A stretch of DNA of 64,000 nt. Source: Aaosphaeria pasadenensis (Eukaryota; Ascomycota; Dothideomycetes; Pleosporales). The DNA lies in NCBI GenBank assembly GCA_022813625.1, contig JAKLMB010000029.1, forward strand, positions 434,001 through 498,000. Direction: 5' to 3'. Positions 1 to 11,400 of the stretch are shown here, piece by piece. The notes beneath the pieces were generated by a model that made no database searches, was not told the DNA's origin, and worked only from the letters and a program-made list of their open reading frames with translations. The first letter of the stretch is position 1. Every line of letters starts with the position of its first letter. The translations under genes were made by a program, and so were the position numbers.

Positions 1-410
1 ACCGTGCGAGCAGAAACTTTTCCAGACGGTAGTGACGCAGTAGATAAGGTGACGGTTTCCGGTTGGTACACTTTGGAGTCCACGGCATGTTTGAACCAGG
101 CGTGGAATTGGTCTGTGGGTGAGGGGGACAGGTCGTCGCGGTCAAGGGCGCCTTTGGCGTATTGGACTGCGTGACCTGGGTCTGAGGATCCGCCTGTTGG
201 GGCGAAGATGCGTTTTGATGATGAGGAGCCTTCCGGCTGTGTTTGGGGGTCTGTTGATGGGGGTTTGGCAGAGTGGAGCATTTTTGCGGTTTGGGGTGTT
301 GAAGCGCGGAATGGATTGAGACGGGTAAGTCGTGAGGGTGTGACTCGAAAGGGCGTTGAAAGTGAACTTTTGATTACACCGGTGGATTGGAATGTTCGGC
401 GTGTGATCAT
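1..410 (-). CDS. PDX3: Pyridoxamine/pyridoxine 5'-phosphate oxidase, 5' part only (runs off the left edge)
   Basis: About 136 N-terminal codons are visible and the rest lies outside the window. The enzyme family oxidises pyridoxamine- or pyridoxine-5'-phosphate to pyridoxal-5'-phosphate using FMN (vitamin B6 salvage). The frame shows the family's N-terminal pattern: a YAKGALDRDDL segment, then QFHAWFKHAV, then VTLSTASLPSGKVSARTV, which matches the start of the FMN-binding split barrel. Two in-frame starts exist. ATG at 410 adds 43 residues rich in Arg, Ser and Thr with almost no acid, like a mitochondrial presequence; ATG at 281 gives the usual cytosolic-type N-terminus. I annotate the longer frame, which has a stop just upstream. 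No intron is seen in the visible part. Family assignment is by motif recognition and is fairly firm. Confidence 0.82.
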   Translation of the reverse strand, partial: MITRRTFQSTGVIKSSLSTPFRVTPSRLTRLNPFRASTPQTAKMLHSAKPPSTDPQTQPEGSSSSKRIFAPTGGSSDPGHAVQYAKGALDRDDLSPSPTDQFHAWFKHAVDSKVYQPETVTLSTASLPSGKVSART

Positions 411-830
411 CGATCAGAGTAGATTTGATTTGATTTTATATGTTTACTTCCAGGTCCTCGGATTGTTCTATGGATTTCTTCGTGGGGTGATGAATTAATT
501 ATAGATGAGTTGTTGGAGGGGCAGCAATTGGTGCGGCGATCGGGAGCTAGTGGGGTGACGTCGAGATCTGATGGTCACTTTTAGCGTGGCGTGCTCCAGG
601 AACAACAACATAACGTAAGCCAAAAAGGGGGAGGCATTTCATTTCATACGCGATGTTGCACTCTTGATGGAAATAGATAAACTCTCGGTACTAGCACAGA
701 CAAAAGTTTACGAGCTGCGGTACGGGCCGGTGATGTAGTGCTAACTCATTTTTGGCGCTACATGCAAATGCAGTTCATTTATAAAAAAGGTCTATTAAAT
801 ATTACAAATCTTCTATATCGCCTACACCGC
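411..830. other. Intergenic region between PDX3 and the ABCA transporter gene
   Basis: It must hold the PDX3 promoter (PDX3 reads left) and the 3' end of the ABCA gene, which also reads left. The right part, about 730-830, is A/T-rich. No convincing coding frame or repeat is seen. Confidence 0.6.
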
Positions 831-3800
831 CTACACAAAGAGGAGAGGCAAAAACATCTTCAAATAATCGTACCACTTCATCTTTATCTTCGGGGTATCC
901 TCCTCACCAACCTTGTGTTTATCTATGACCTTCAGGAATACTTCATCAAATGTCGAAGGGCTAACAGAGTAGAACTCTAGGCCCAATCTCTCCCTGTGCT
1001 CCTCGAGGAGCACATATAATTTACCGACCGTAACATCTTCACTTTCTTGTCTAGTCTCCTCTATCTTGTCTTCAGAGGATGTTTCGGGCGAGGTGATGGA
1101 TCCCTTGGCAGGGACGCTGAAACGCATTTGTCCGTGGTAAGCGAAGCCTTCCATCTTCGAGCCAGGCAGCTTTTCCTCGATGAATTGTTTGATACTTTCG
1201 ATTTGCTCATCGGATGTGTGGGGTGCGGAAGCGCAGATGAGTTGGATGTGAAATCCGTGACCGTGTTTGTTCCGTAGATGCGACGTTGTTCCCACATCGA
1301 GCATTCGCTTCGCCAAAAACCCGACGCGATCGGCCAAGTGGTCTGCTTCTTCCATGGAATGTGTCTATGCACATCAGTCAGGTCAATGTCAAATACTTCA
1401 AGGGAATACCCAGACTTACGGTCAGCAGGACGCTTCTCCCAGGCACAAATTTGATCAGTGTCTTCCACATGATCCGCTTCGCCAATGGATCCATCCCGCT
1501 ACTAGGCTCATCCAACAACACCAACTCGGGATTCCCAGTCAGCGCTATCCCCAAGCTCAGCTTCCTCTTATTACCACCCGACAGCTTACTTCCCATGGTA
1601 TTCTTGAATTGATCCAAACCCACAGCGTTGACGACTTGTTCTGCGCAAAGCTTCGGATCCGACACGCCCCTCACCCCGGCATAGAAGACGAGATGCTCAA
1701 GCACCGTCATCTGGTCAATAGCATCGAACTGAGGACATATCCCGAATCTCGCCCTCGCGACACTCTTTTGTCTCAGCACATCGACATCGCCGAGGTGAAT
1801 TTCTGCTTCCGGCCGACTGGGTGGGATCTCGCCGCGCAGCATACTTATCGTCGTCGATTTACCCGCACCATTTGGACCAATGATGGAAAAGACCTCGCCT
1901 TTCTGGACCCCGAACGTGAGGTCGTCAACTGCGGTCAACGGCGCTCGAGTCTTTGTCTTGGACTTGTAGTGCCTAGTAAGATGCTGGACACGCAGGCCGT
2001 CGGAAGCATCGGCGACCCGGTTAATTTCGTCCAGGACTTCCTGCTCGCGGGTGTCTTGGTCTTCGGGGTCTTTGGCGGGCGCCTTGGTCTTGAACCACCG
2101 GGCTGTCCACTTGTAATCTGTTGATAGAAGGATGAGGAACAAGAAAGCGGATTGAAATAACAGGTATAAGATCGGGGCGCCGTAAAGTTTGAATTCTCCC
2201 CCGTAAGTTGCGATCCGCGGCGGAGTTCCGCGGCAAAGTGGTGAGAAGAGGTTCATGGCGATGATCAGTGACCTCAAGAGATTGCCAATGGGCGTTATGA
2301 TGGTGAATGTGAGGTTGAAGATTGTTAGTGTGTTGTCGATTTCACTCGCGTCTACGTTGGATTGGATCTGCATCCATCCGGTGAAGTACATCAACATCAG
2401 GAAACTAATACGCATTAGTGAGAATTATGTGAGAGTGACTGTGCGTACTTACGCCTGTGATCCAGCTGCAATTGCAAATGCAGCCAATTGTGACTTGGCA
2501 AATAGTGAGATGGTGTATGACCAAAGAAGTGACGCCAGGCCATATAGGAACAAAACTACGAAAAGGTAACCGATATTCCACCAATTGTCTGGAGTTGCTG
2601 TCGCTAGGATGATCGTCATGATACTACTAGATACAAGGACGATAATCCAGTCGAACGATAGATAGGCTAGCCAAAGCGAAAGAGGTCGCACACCTAGTAA
2701 ATAATTTTAGCATCTTGATATCTCTCTCAAAAGCAAAGGAAACATACCATTGCTATATTGCAGTGCCTTGATGTTCAAAAGTCTCTCTTTCGTTGGATAC
2801 AAGGCGAAAAATGCCGGGTAACAAGCCATGATCAACCCGAAGTAAAAGAGGAATTGATATTGATCTGTTGTGTCATCTCGCCATGGATAGCTAAATGATC
2901 TGCTGACTGTCAGGCATGTCAATTACAGTTCTGCCGTAGTATACTCACCTGAGGTTTGTAGTAATCGATGTGTTCGCTGATAATACATTCACGGCATTCT
3001 GCATGAAGACAGAAGAGTACAGCCCCAGATATCCAAGATCGGAATAGAAGGCGAAGGTCGGTTCGTCGCCCAGGAAAAATCCTCCAGGTGAGACCGAACT
3101 GAAATTTGCCTTGATATACTCATGGAACTGGTCGATGGTTTCGACGATACTGATGTATTGCGATATATCACTCGCATTAGACTGTGCGTTCCCGAACTGG
3201 CTAGGTAGCAATGATTGAAGTAGGGAAAGGTCCACGTTTGCAAATGCGCTGCTGGGACCGACTACTAGCAAGGGCCGGTAGTCACTGTCGTCTTCAAGCG
3301 TGGTGAACTTTGATTCATCAACCTGCTGTGCTGGGGAGCAGCCACCATAGGATTTGTCCTTCAGAAGAATCGATACAAGACCGGTGGCAAGGATAGGGAT
3401 GAGCAAGGCCAAGACCAGAGGAAGGTAATTCCTTCTGAAGACTGTCAGGCGCTTCTTGAACATGACGAGTGTCTGCTTCGGGAGACCAACAGGTCGGCCC
3501 GTCATGAGAGGTTCGTTGTCAGACTCAGTTGTTTGTACAACGGTTTGTTTGCCCTCCTTCTTCTCGTGCACAGATGAATGCTGGTCCTCGTCAAGCAGCA
3601 ACTTCGGCTTACCAGAGGTTGGCACAAAATTGGGTTCTCCGGCGATTTTCATGAACACTTCCTCAATAGTCGGGCCGCTGACTTGATAATCGATTATGCC
3701 CCGGCTCTCCAGAGTCTGAATGATACTTGCGGATCGTTTGAAATCAGGGACCGTGTATATAGTCTGATCAAACAGTCGTTCTTTCGGTATATTGACGAAC

Positions 3801-5987
3801 AAATCTTCGACATCTGGAAGCTTGCTGTAGCCCGTCCCATGAAGGAAGTGAAAACGACAGCCTTCCCCAAGCTGAGTCTTCAGTTGAGAAACAGAACCTT
3901 CAGCTTTCACACTTCCTTTCGACATCACGACCATGTGGTCCGCAAGAAACTCTGCCTCGTCCAAAAAATGCGTGGTGAGGACGATGGTACGTTTACCTCG
4001 TTCGGCAAGCAAGATATCCCAAATCTTTCTTCGAGATAGCGGATCAAGTCCTCCGGAAACTTCGTCGACACAGCAAACTTGGCTCCCGCCAGTGAGCATC
4101 AGCACGAGCTGCAATTTGCGTTTCTGACCGCCGGACAAAGTGGTGGCATAAGATTGCATCTTATGGCTAAGACCACAGTCGTATACCAGCTGACTCAGTT
4201 CGGCCAGATGATTGGGAGCCTGAGTGACTGATTTGAGCTGGTTGAAGATTTTCGCGTGTTGAGAGACGGTTAAGTAATCCCAGAGTACGTTTTTCTGCGG
4301 GCAAATACCAATACCGCCAGACCCGTTCACCACGATTGAACCACTTGTAACGTCTCCCAGCCCTGCAATTGCATTCAGGGTGGTCGACTTGCCACATCCG
4401 TTTGCACCGACCAATACCATGATTTGACCTTTCATAGGGGCGATAGAAACATCATTGACTGCCTTTACTGTTGGCTTGCGGATCCCAAATAATGGGGCGA
4501 CGGTCCGGAAGAACCAACTGGGTTGGTAATATTTGGTGAACCCTGACAATACAATCGGTTGATCATCGTCCTCGTAGATGATTGTTCTTCCGTGAGATGT
4601 CGGATAGTGTAGCTTCCGTTCAATTAGGGCCGCCAGAACAGGATATGCAACAATCTGAATCAGCATATATATCCAGAATACAAGACCAGGTATCTCCCAT
4701 GATGCCCCTGGCGACCCTTTGATCAGGTTGGGCGATATCCGCTTGTGTTCGTAATGAGCCATCCATATCATATGGAAAACAAAGGTCATTGGTGTAAACA
4801 GTAATCCTAGTATTGCGACGGCTGCGGTGGAGAGAGACTTGGCTGCTACTTGCGCAGCAACACCTAGGCCCAGTGCCACAATTACGACCGTTATACCGCT
4901 GAGCTGGGCTCTCCTGAAGACTGATGCGCCAAGGATCGAGAAGGAGTTCAATGACAGTCCTGTCAATATGAAGAAGATGATGAGGATGATCGGATTGGTG
5001 TTTGGATAGAGGCCGAGCCTGGCAACGATTGCGATGATTATCCAGGATGGAAAGTAGATCTCCCTAGTGTTAGATGCGGTCAACTTTTTGAAGCATTAGG
5101 GGACTTACCAAGGTGAAAGCAACCCAATGCCCAAGCAACCTTGCCATCTGTGGTTGCCAACGGGAAACGTTCGGCATCATTGACTCCAACAGATCTGCCA
5201 TGCCATGTTCCCTCTCCCTAGCCATCAATCCCACAAGCTGGTAGCATAAGCCAATGAATGCAATATACCAAACCACGGCGATGTATTTGGCAATGGCATT
5301 CTGGATACCCGTCACTAGCTTATAGTTCCATTCTGTCTGTGTCTCCGAAGTATATGGATAGGCATGAACCTTTGGTGGAACTGAGCTGCCCCCAGACCCT
5401 GCGCTGACACTGGATATTGCAGCATCAATAGCATGCTGTAGTGGGATAAGAAAAATCTCGGCGTCGTTCTTGTTCTTGTCTACATCAATCTTATAACCCA
5501 ATGCGCCGTCAACTCGAAGAGTATAGTTCCAGCTGTCGCCCTGGTCTGGTGATGAATGGAATTCCGCTGCTGCGAAACATTTCGTTACTCCAGACAACGT
5601 ACTCCTACAAAGCGTCAGGAGTTCATCAGGATGATGAAGAACCTGTATGGTCTGTCCATTGTTGCCGCTGGCTGATCTTGCAACGAGGTCGATAACTTCA
5701 TCAATGTCTCCGCGCTGTGATCCATAATTACAGAGAGCGAGCGTGCGTCGATTTCCCGGCGCGTCCCTTATGGCGTCTGATAGGGGACGAACCGCTGCTG
5801 GGTTCCCAATGCCATAGATCTCGCGTGGCCAGTATACCCTGATGATGAAGGATATGTAGATGACGAAAACGGTGGGAATTGAAAATGCTCGTATGATGGT
5901 AAAGACACGGACTTTTTGGTTCAATGCCAGGAGGATGTCTTTGAATGCGAGAGTCCAGATCTGTCGAAGTAAAAAAGGAAGAATCAT
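831..5987 (-). CDS. Full-size ABC transporter, subfamily A (ABCA-like)
   Basis: Six exons (5987-5109, 5059-2949, 2899-2748, 2693-2453, 2404-1420, 1364-831) give 1,633 residues. An ATG at 6029 could add 14 residues; I prefer 5987 because LLRQIWTLAFKD follows directly, as in ABCA N-termini. The order is TMD1, NBD1, TMD2, NBD2. The first membrane helix is followed by a large extracytoplasmic loop. NBD1, near residue 509, has Walker A GANGCGKST, signature LSGGQKRK, Walker B VCCVDE and switch TTHFLDEAE. NBD2, near residue 1302, has GPNGAGKST, LSGGNKRK, LVLLDEP and TTHSMEEAD. All ATPase motifs look intact, so it should be an active transporter; ABCA proteins mostly move lipids, but the substrate cannot be read here. 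Introns are 48-55 nt. The first intron must use a GAG acceptor at 5060, not the nearby TAG, to keep frame. Confidence 0.9.
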
Positions 5988-6657
5988 GATGACCAAAAAG
6001 AAAGATGGAGAATAAAGCAGCTCATTCAAAAATTGTCCTATGAACCAGTGGCCTTGATCATGTCGGGTGATGTAGCCTTGACTTCTAGATATATGTTATA
6101 CGAAAGTCGTTTGAATGACGAAAATACTGCTCAAGAAACACCAGTACGAGGAGTGCGAACTCGCAGAGCGATTCACACTTGTACAGCCCATGTTGTCTTG
6201 TATAAGAACATAGGGGTTTTGGCTTCTGCCTTGCGGCAAGCCTCAATCTCGTGTATGAACCTGGGGTAGTAGAGCACATGAGTGACAGGGTTCATCCAGG
6301 ATGTAGTATCTTATCTCTACCAATAAGAATTCACCATAAAAGTCTTGGCCTTGATAGTTTCCTAATTGAGGCTTTCATGTACAATCCTGAATGGCTCGGT
6401 TCGGAAACCAGTGAATGCATTAGCGCTGCACGGACCTCCAGATCTCTAGAACATCAGATCATTCAGTCGCAAACATTTCAGCCTCGCCTATAGTACGAGG
6501 TACAACAACCGTCAATCATCCACCGAATCACATAGCACCATCAAGCTAGCTCACGCCGCGTCACCATCTGCTTCAGTCCTTCACCGGAAAATCATAAAAG
6601 CGTAGAGATCCTGCCTTTCTCGGGAGCCGAGTTTGCGATAGTTGAATCCTTTCACAC
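5988..6657. other. Divergent promoter region between the ABCA gene and POP4
   Basis: The two genes are transcribed away from each other from this 670-nt stretch. I see no coding frame with family similarity and no obvious repeat. Confidence 0.55.
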
Positions 6658-7416
6658 ATGGCATCGGATACACAGCCCCTCGCCCACGCACTCTTGCAGC
6701 GCGCACTTCCACCAGAAGCTGCAGATCGATATTACGAAGAGCGCGTGGTCAGGCGAACCTTGTTCCTACGACCGACGTCACCAGAGCCATCCGCGCGCGC
6801 GACACGCCGGCGCATTCTGAACGAGAAGAAGGAGAAAGCGAAGAAGCGAAAGAATTTGAAGCCGCGCCCTCTATCGGCTGCGAAAAAGAGACAACTGGGA
6901 CTATCCGAAATACCGAAGGAGCAGCGGAAATGGGCAATATATGAGCCACTACACAACTTGTGGCTGGGGTATATTAGAGAGATACTTGGGCTGCAGGGGG
7001 CAGCATCGGGAGAAAACAAGTCTCATGTGCATGTGGATCATGCTGGCGCAATGATTGGGAGTGCCGATATGCACGGCGCAATGCTGGAGGTCGTAAGGAG
7101 TCGATGCGTCAGTCGGGTGGGCTTGAAAGGCATCGTGGTGAGAGATTCACAACATGTGTTTGAGATCATTACAAAAGGCAATGTCTTAAAGAGTACGTTT
7201 TTTCCCTCTGCACACATGTTTGGAAACAGCTACTGACCATGAAAAGCAATACCGAAAGAACACACCATATATCGCATGGAGATCCCTCTCGAAGCTGTAG
7301 AGAATGTCGACACACCCCGACCACTAGTCTTCGAAATCAATGGCGAACAATTCCAGAACCGCGCGCCTGATCGTGCGAATAAAAAGTACAAGATGCATTA
7401 CCAGCCAGATCGTTGA
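6658..7416 (+). CDS. POP4: RNase P / RNase MRP protein subunit Pop4 (Rpp29)
   Basis: Two exons (6658-7192 and 7247-7416) give 234 residues, a normal length for fungal Pop4. The family is a shared protein of RNase P (tRNA 5' processing) and RNase MRP (rRNA processing) in the nucleus and nucleolus. The N-terminal third is very basic (RRRILNEKKEKAKKRK). The C-terminal part is the UPF0086/Sm-like barrel: it starts around YEPLHNLWLGYIRE, passes HADHAGA-like and SRCVSRVGLKGIVVRDS segments, and after splicing reads NVLKTIPKEHTIYR, then PLVFEINGEQFQNRAPDR, the family's C-terminal signature. The 54-nt intron has donor GTACGT, branch CTGAC and an unusual AAG acceptor at 7246. Without splicing the frame stops before the barrel is complete. 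The gene converges on the GH125 gene downstream. Confidence 0.93.
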
Positions 7417-7973
7417 ACATTCGACGGCGCGTTCGATCTCGCTCTTGTTCTTTGCGCCGAGGAACCCACGTGCCTGGGTCCTTGGAAAAACGCCCAACGG
7501 ACTGAGGCTGAGCTTGCTAAGGACTTCGTATATCGCATTCAGAGCAGCCACCCAGTGACCGCAAAACGCATACCAGATATATGCGGACTATGCTCGACAA
7601 AAGAAATTGTCCTGACCCTAATGGTGTCAAGCCTGTCTCGCCCGATGTCATATCATATATATAGAAAGACGCTGGACCGTCGACACAGCCATCTTGGTAC
7701 ACGCAATCCAGCATTGGTAGTCATTCGCAACAAAGCGAACCTCACACAGAAGCAGAAGTAGGAGGAAGAATGAATTCAATGAAGAATCATTGTCAGAATA
7801 GCAGCACAACAAGTTCCCATCCGCTGATGTGCCTTGCGCCATCACCAGAGGGGGATGGATGGATGTCACAGAACACAAATGTTCGCTATGGCTGAGCTTG
7901 AAATTGGTCATCTATCTATCTATCTCATACATATGCCGCCAAACACATGATCCATAACATGATTCCAACCTAA
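7417..7973. other. Convergent intergenic region, POP4 and GH125 3' ends
   Basis: Both flanking genes end here. A short CTAT repeat lies near 7911-7925. The open frames on either strand look like chance. Confidence 0.55.
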
Positions 7974-9695
7974 TCAACCAAGCACATACGGCTTTGCGCC
8001 CTCTCCGAACAACAAATGGGGTTTCCTAGCCGCGAGATCGAGTATCGTCTGCGCGAACACTGAGTTAGCCCACGCGAACCAACTCCTCGTGTAGTCCCTC
8101 CCGTAGTCCACATTCACACTTTCATGAATCAATCCGTTCTTGCTGACGTTCTTAACGAGCTTCAGACACTTCGTGATCTCGTCGTCATTGTCGCTAGTCA
8201 TAGCCTGCGTGAGTACGCTCATAGGCCACGCGTGCTGGAGCCCAATGTGCGGGCCGCCGATGCCGTGGAAGGCGGGGCCCTTGAGGTAGTAAGGGTTTCC
8301 GTTTTTCGCGAGGATCATCTTGCGGGTGTTCTGGTAGACTTCGTTGTCTGTGGAGACGAAGCCGAGGAGGGGGAGCGCGAGGAGCGAGGGCAGGTTGGCG
8401 TCGTCCATGATGATGTGGGAGCCGAAGCCGTCGACTTCGAAGGCGAAGACTTTGCCGTATGTTTTGTGCTGCACGACGCCGTGTTCCCAGACGCCGGCTG
8501 CGATGGTTTCGCCCCAGGTTTGGAGGGTTGAGGCGAGTTTCTTGCTGCCGGATTTGTGGAGGATTTCGGCACAGCGTTTGAGCTCCACGCTTATCATGGC
8601 GTTGGCGGGGATGAAGAAGCCGAGGATGGTGGCATCATCGCTGGGGCGGAAGGCACTGCGGACAAGGCCGGTGCCGGCGTTGAGGGGGTTGCCTCGTCCT
8701 CCTAGACTGAGTGTCTCGGTGCCCGCGTTGGTCTGGCGCTGGAAGGAGTATTCGTTGTGGTCCAAAGCACCTGTCTCTGGATCGAAAGTAGGTCGAGACT
8801 GCTCGGAGAGCGTCTCGATAAGTGTGTTCAGTGCTTTGCCCCAGCGATGAGTGATGAACTCAGTAGAGCCGGTGTGGTTGTAGAATTCATTCGAAAGTCG
8901 AAGGAAATGGGCGAGGGAATCCAGTTCGTACTTGCATTCGAAGACAAACGAGTTTTCGTACGCAGGATGTACGGTGTCTCCATCGCCTTGGTAGGTTGGC
9001 TGGAGCCCACTAGGTCCAGGAGGTTGGAAGGCGTTGCAATACGGAGAGCCGATAACGTACTCCGCCTGTGTGTTGATCGCTCCAAGGATCAAGTTGTGTA
9101 TGGCCTTGTCTTGCTTTGCCAACGATTGGTACTGGGCGAGCTGATTCGTGGAATCTCGCAGCCACTCTGCGTTGATATCTCCAGTGACAATGAAACTCTG
9201 TGGTCCCTTCCAAGCATCCTCGCTCCATGTCTGCTTGATCTTGTGCTTCGGCTTTTGCTTCTCTGTGCCATCGACGTGCCACCGGACCGTCGTGTCGAGT
9301 GTGTTCGGGAACGCATTTTCGAATATACGAGCGAGGTCCTTGTCCAAGAGCTTCTCGTTGAAGTCTTCTATCACCTTCTCGACGAGCGGTGATTCGAACG
9401 TTCGACAGTACTTATGGGGTCGTTGGAAAGGAAGTCCGAGGGGACCATCGCTGAGTGGAGGACTTCGGTGTGTTAGCACGCAGGGTAACACTGGATCAAC
9501 TTTTAAGTTGTCTTACTGGAGTCGCGTAGCATAATGGGTATAATCCGGACATGCAGCCTTGTATTTGAGAGGATCTATATGTCCTGGTAATGGTTCTTGC
9601 CAATCACCGACCTGGGCGAGGGCGGGCGTAGGTAGAGAGGAGAGGACAGCGGATAGGAGGCCCAGGCGGGCAATTGATTCAGATCTGTACTTCAT
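7974..9695 (-). CDS. Secreted glycoside hydrolase family 125 (exo-alpha-1,6-mannosidase type, Mug157-like)
   Basis: Two exons (9695-9517 and 9462-7974) give 555 residues. The first exon encodes a cleavable signal peptide (hydrophobic LGLLSAVLSSLPTPALA) and the start of the mature protein (CPDYTHYA). The second exon carries the GH125 fold: after splicing HPPLSDGPLGLPFQRP, then CRTFESPLVEKVIEDF, and the conserved block GDINAEWLRDSTNQ, whose Asp belongs to the family's active-site region. Known GH125 enzymes remove terminal alpha-1,6-mannose, so a role in N-glycan or mannan trimming, or in use of external mannan, is likely; this is inference. The 54-nt intron has branch CTAAC and an AAG acceptor at 9463; a CAG further in is also in phase but would drop the conserved HPPLS segment. 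The frame is intact and C-terminally complete. Confidence 0.92.
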
Positions 9696-11400
9696 GGTCT
9701 CGTAGTAGAATCGCTGGGCGTCGCCCTTAGGAGTCTTTAAATGTTCTTATAAATGTGTGGGGTATCAAATAGCCTGAGGAACGATGGATGTAAGGAATGT
9801 GCGGCAGTCAAGTCGCGCAAAGACGTAGGTTCAACGAGGGAGGATCGTTAGCATGTCTTCTGCTCATCTGTACATGTGAGTACCCGTGGGTGCGGTCGAC
9901 GCTTGCAACATATAAGATGTTGAGGAGAAAAGACAAGTTTCACAGGTTGGTGCTGATCCATTCGTATTGCCGTTGGTCGAGCTTGGAGGTAAGATGTGGT
10001 GGCCCTAGCTCCGGCAGTGCACTCTGGGAGATCGACAGGTGGCTTTACCATCAACGGACTTCTGCATGTTACACACTCATTCGCTCAATATGAGAGAATA
10101 AGGTGTTGGGTTCTATGAGATTAATGCTGCCTTTGGTTCTTCGCGAACCGTACCAGCCCAGCATACCATACATTATGTTTTGCAACTTTCATAGCGGGTT
10201 TGACGGTACAGTCAATACCAGGTACCAGGGTCCTGCTATAAAGCCACCAGTGGTAACACCCACCACATTCCACCCTTCACCACACGGAGAGACATGTACT
10301 CCAAGATCTTGGGAAAGTATACCAAGGCATGGAAGGGTCTCCGTGTAGACTGTTTCCACCGGGTATTGGCTGACCTGAAACCCTTACTGAGATGCCCAAA
10401 ATGGAAGGTCTCTCTTGGGTACAAGTACTTGCCCAAAAATCCTCGTGAACTTCAGAAACACAAGAAAATGGCGTTCGAATACCAAATCAATTCGTCCGTA
10501 GACCATATTCTATCATCATTTTCTGATGAGACTCTCATTTTTCCCGGGACTTCTCATCCAAGACTTCATTCCACAAGGAGGAGTATATGCTCTTTCCAGC
10601 AATTCTCAAGAATCTCAGACATGTGGAATGGGTGATACACTGACTTCATAATTCTCCTTCGAGTCCTAGCCATCTATGACTTTAGTCTGGAAAGCGAGCT
10701 AGATTTGCTGTAGATGTATCATTCTTGCAAATTGAATCAACCGTCTCTATAAATCCAGAGGAAGCTTCATTCGTTTACATACCTCGATGTTGCTGAGCAA
10801 TAATATGATGAACTTTTCCCTTCCTTGATTTACGTGACCAATCAGTCATGTCTCCCAGTAATTACAGAGAACTATTATCTCATGCCAAAATAAGAGTAGG
10901 AGATGAAGAGCCCCGAAAGAGCCAGAATTATATCCAAAAATGTAAGAAAGATCTCTGTACTCATACGCTAGCCCAAAACAGTAATCAGCTGGGATACCTG
11001 GAACCATTCTCAACATTGAGAATTGAATAGGAAGAACTACTGGCTTGGATTCAGAGCATCATCTATTGGGATTATTATCATTCAAATTACAAGATTATCG
11101 TGGCCCTTGGGGGTTGTGTGGACGTTGCTATCCAGACCAGTTCGAGGAAGCTCCGCACCAACCACAGTGCAAGACCTCCGAGCTTCTTCTTTCAACTTCA
11201 TCGCAAACAACATTTCTCCTCCATACCACCCACTTCAACCCCGCCATAACATTCATTTTCTCGAGACCAGAACAACATACAGTTCACATTTTCCATACTA
11301 ATTCCTGTTAACAGTGACTTCTATCCACAAAGCAGCCTCAGCGCGCAGCGCTTCCTAGCTGCTCTCCCGCTTCGCACATCCAGACAACCACAACACCACC
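9696..11400. other. Gene-poor intergenic region upstream of GH125 and CLP1
   Basis: This is a divergent interval of 1.7 kb. The middle, about 10,100-11,050, is A/T-richer than its surroundings. Open frames there (for example 10294-10635) show no domain, no repeat and no clear codon bias, and I do not call them. The last 200 bases before 11401 are C-rich and likely the CLP1 5' leader. Confidence 0.5.

Noticed and set aside
119..498. Two overlapping plus-strand frames near the left edge
   Set aside because: They are shadows of the minus-strand PDX3 gene, whose frame carries family motifs.
10294..10635. Open frame of 113 codons, plus strand
   Set aside because: No recognised domain, A/T-rich region, no splice-supported extension and no known similarity pattern.
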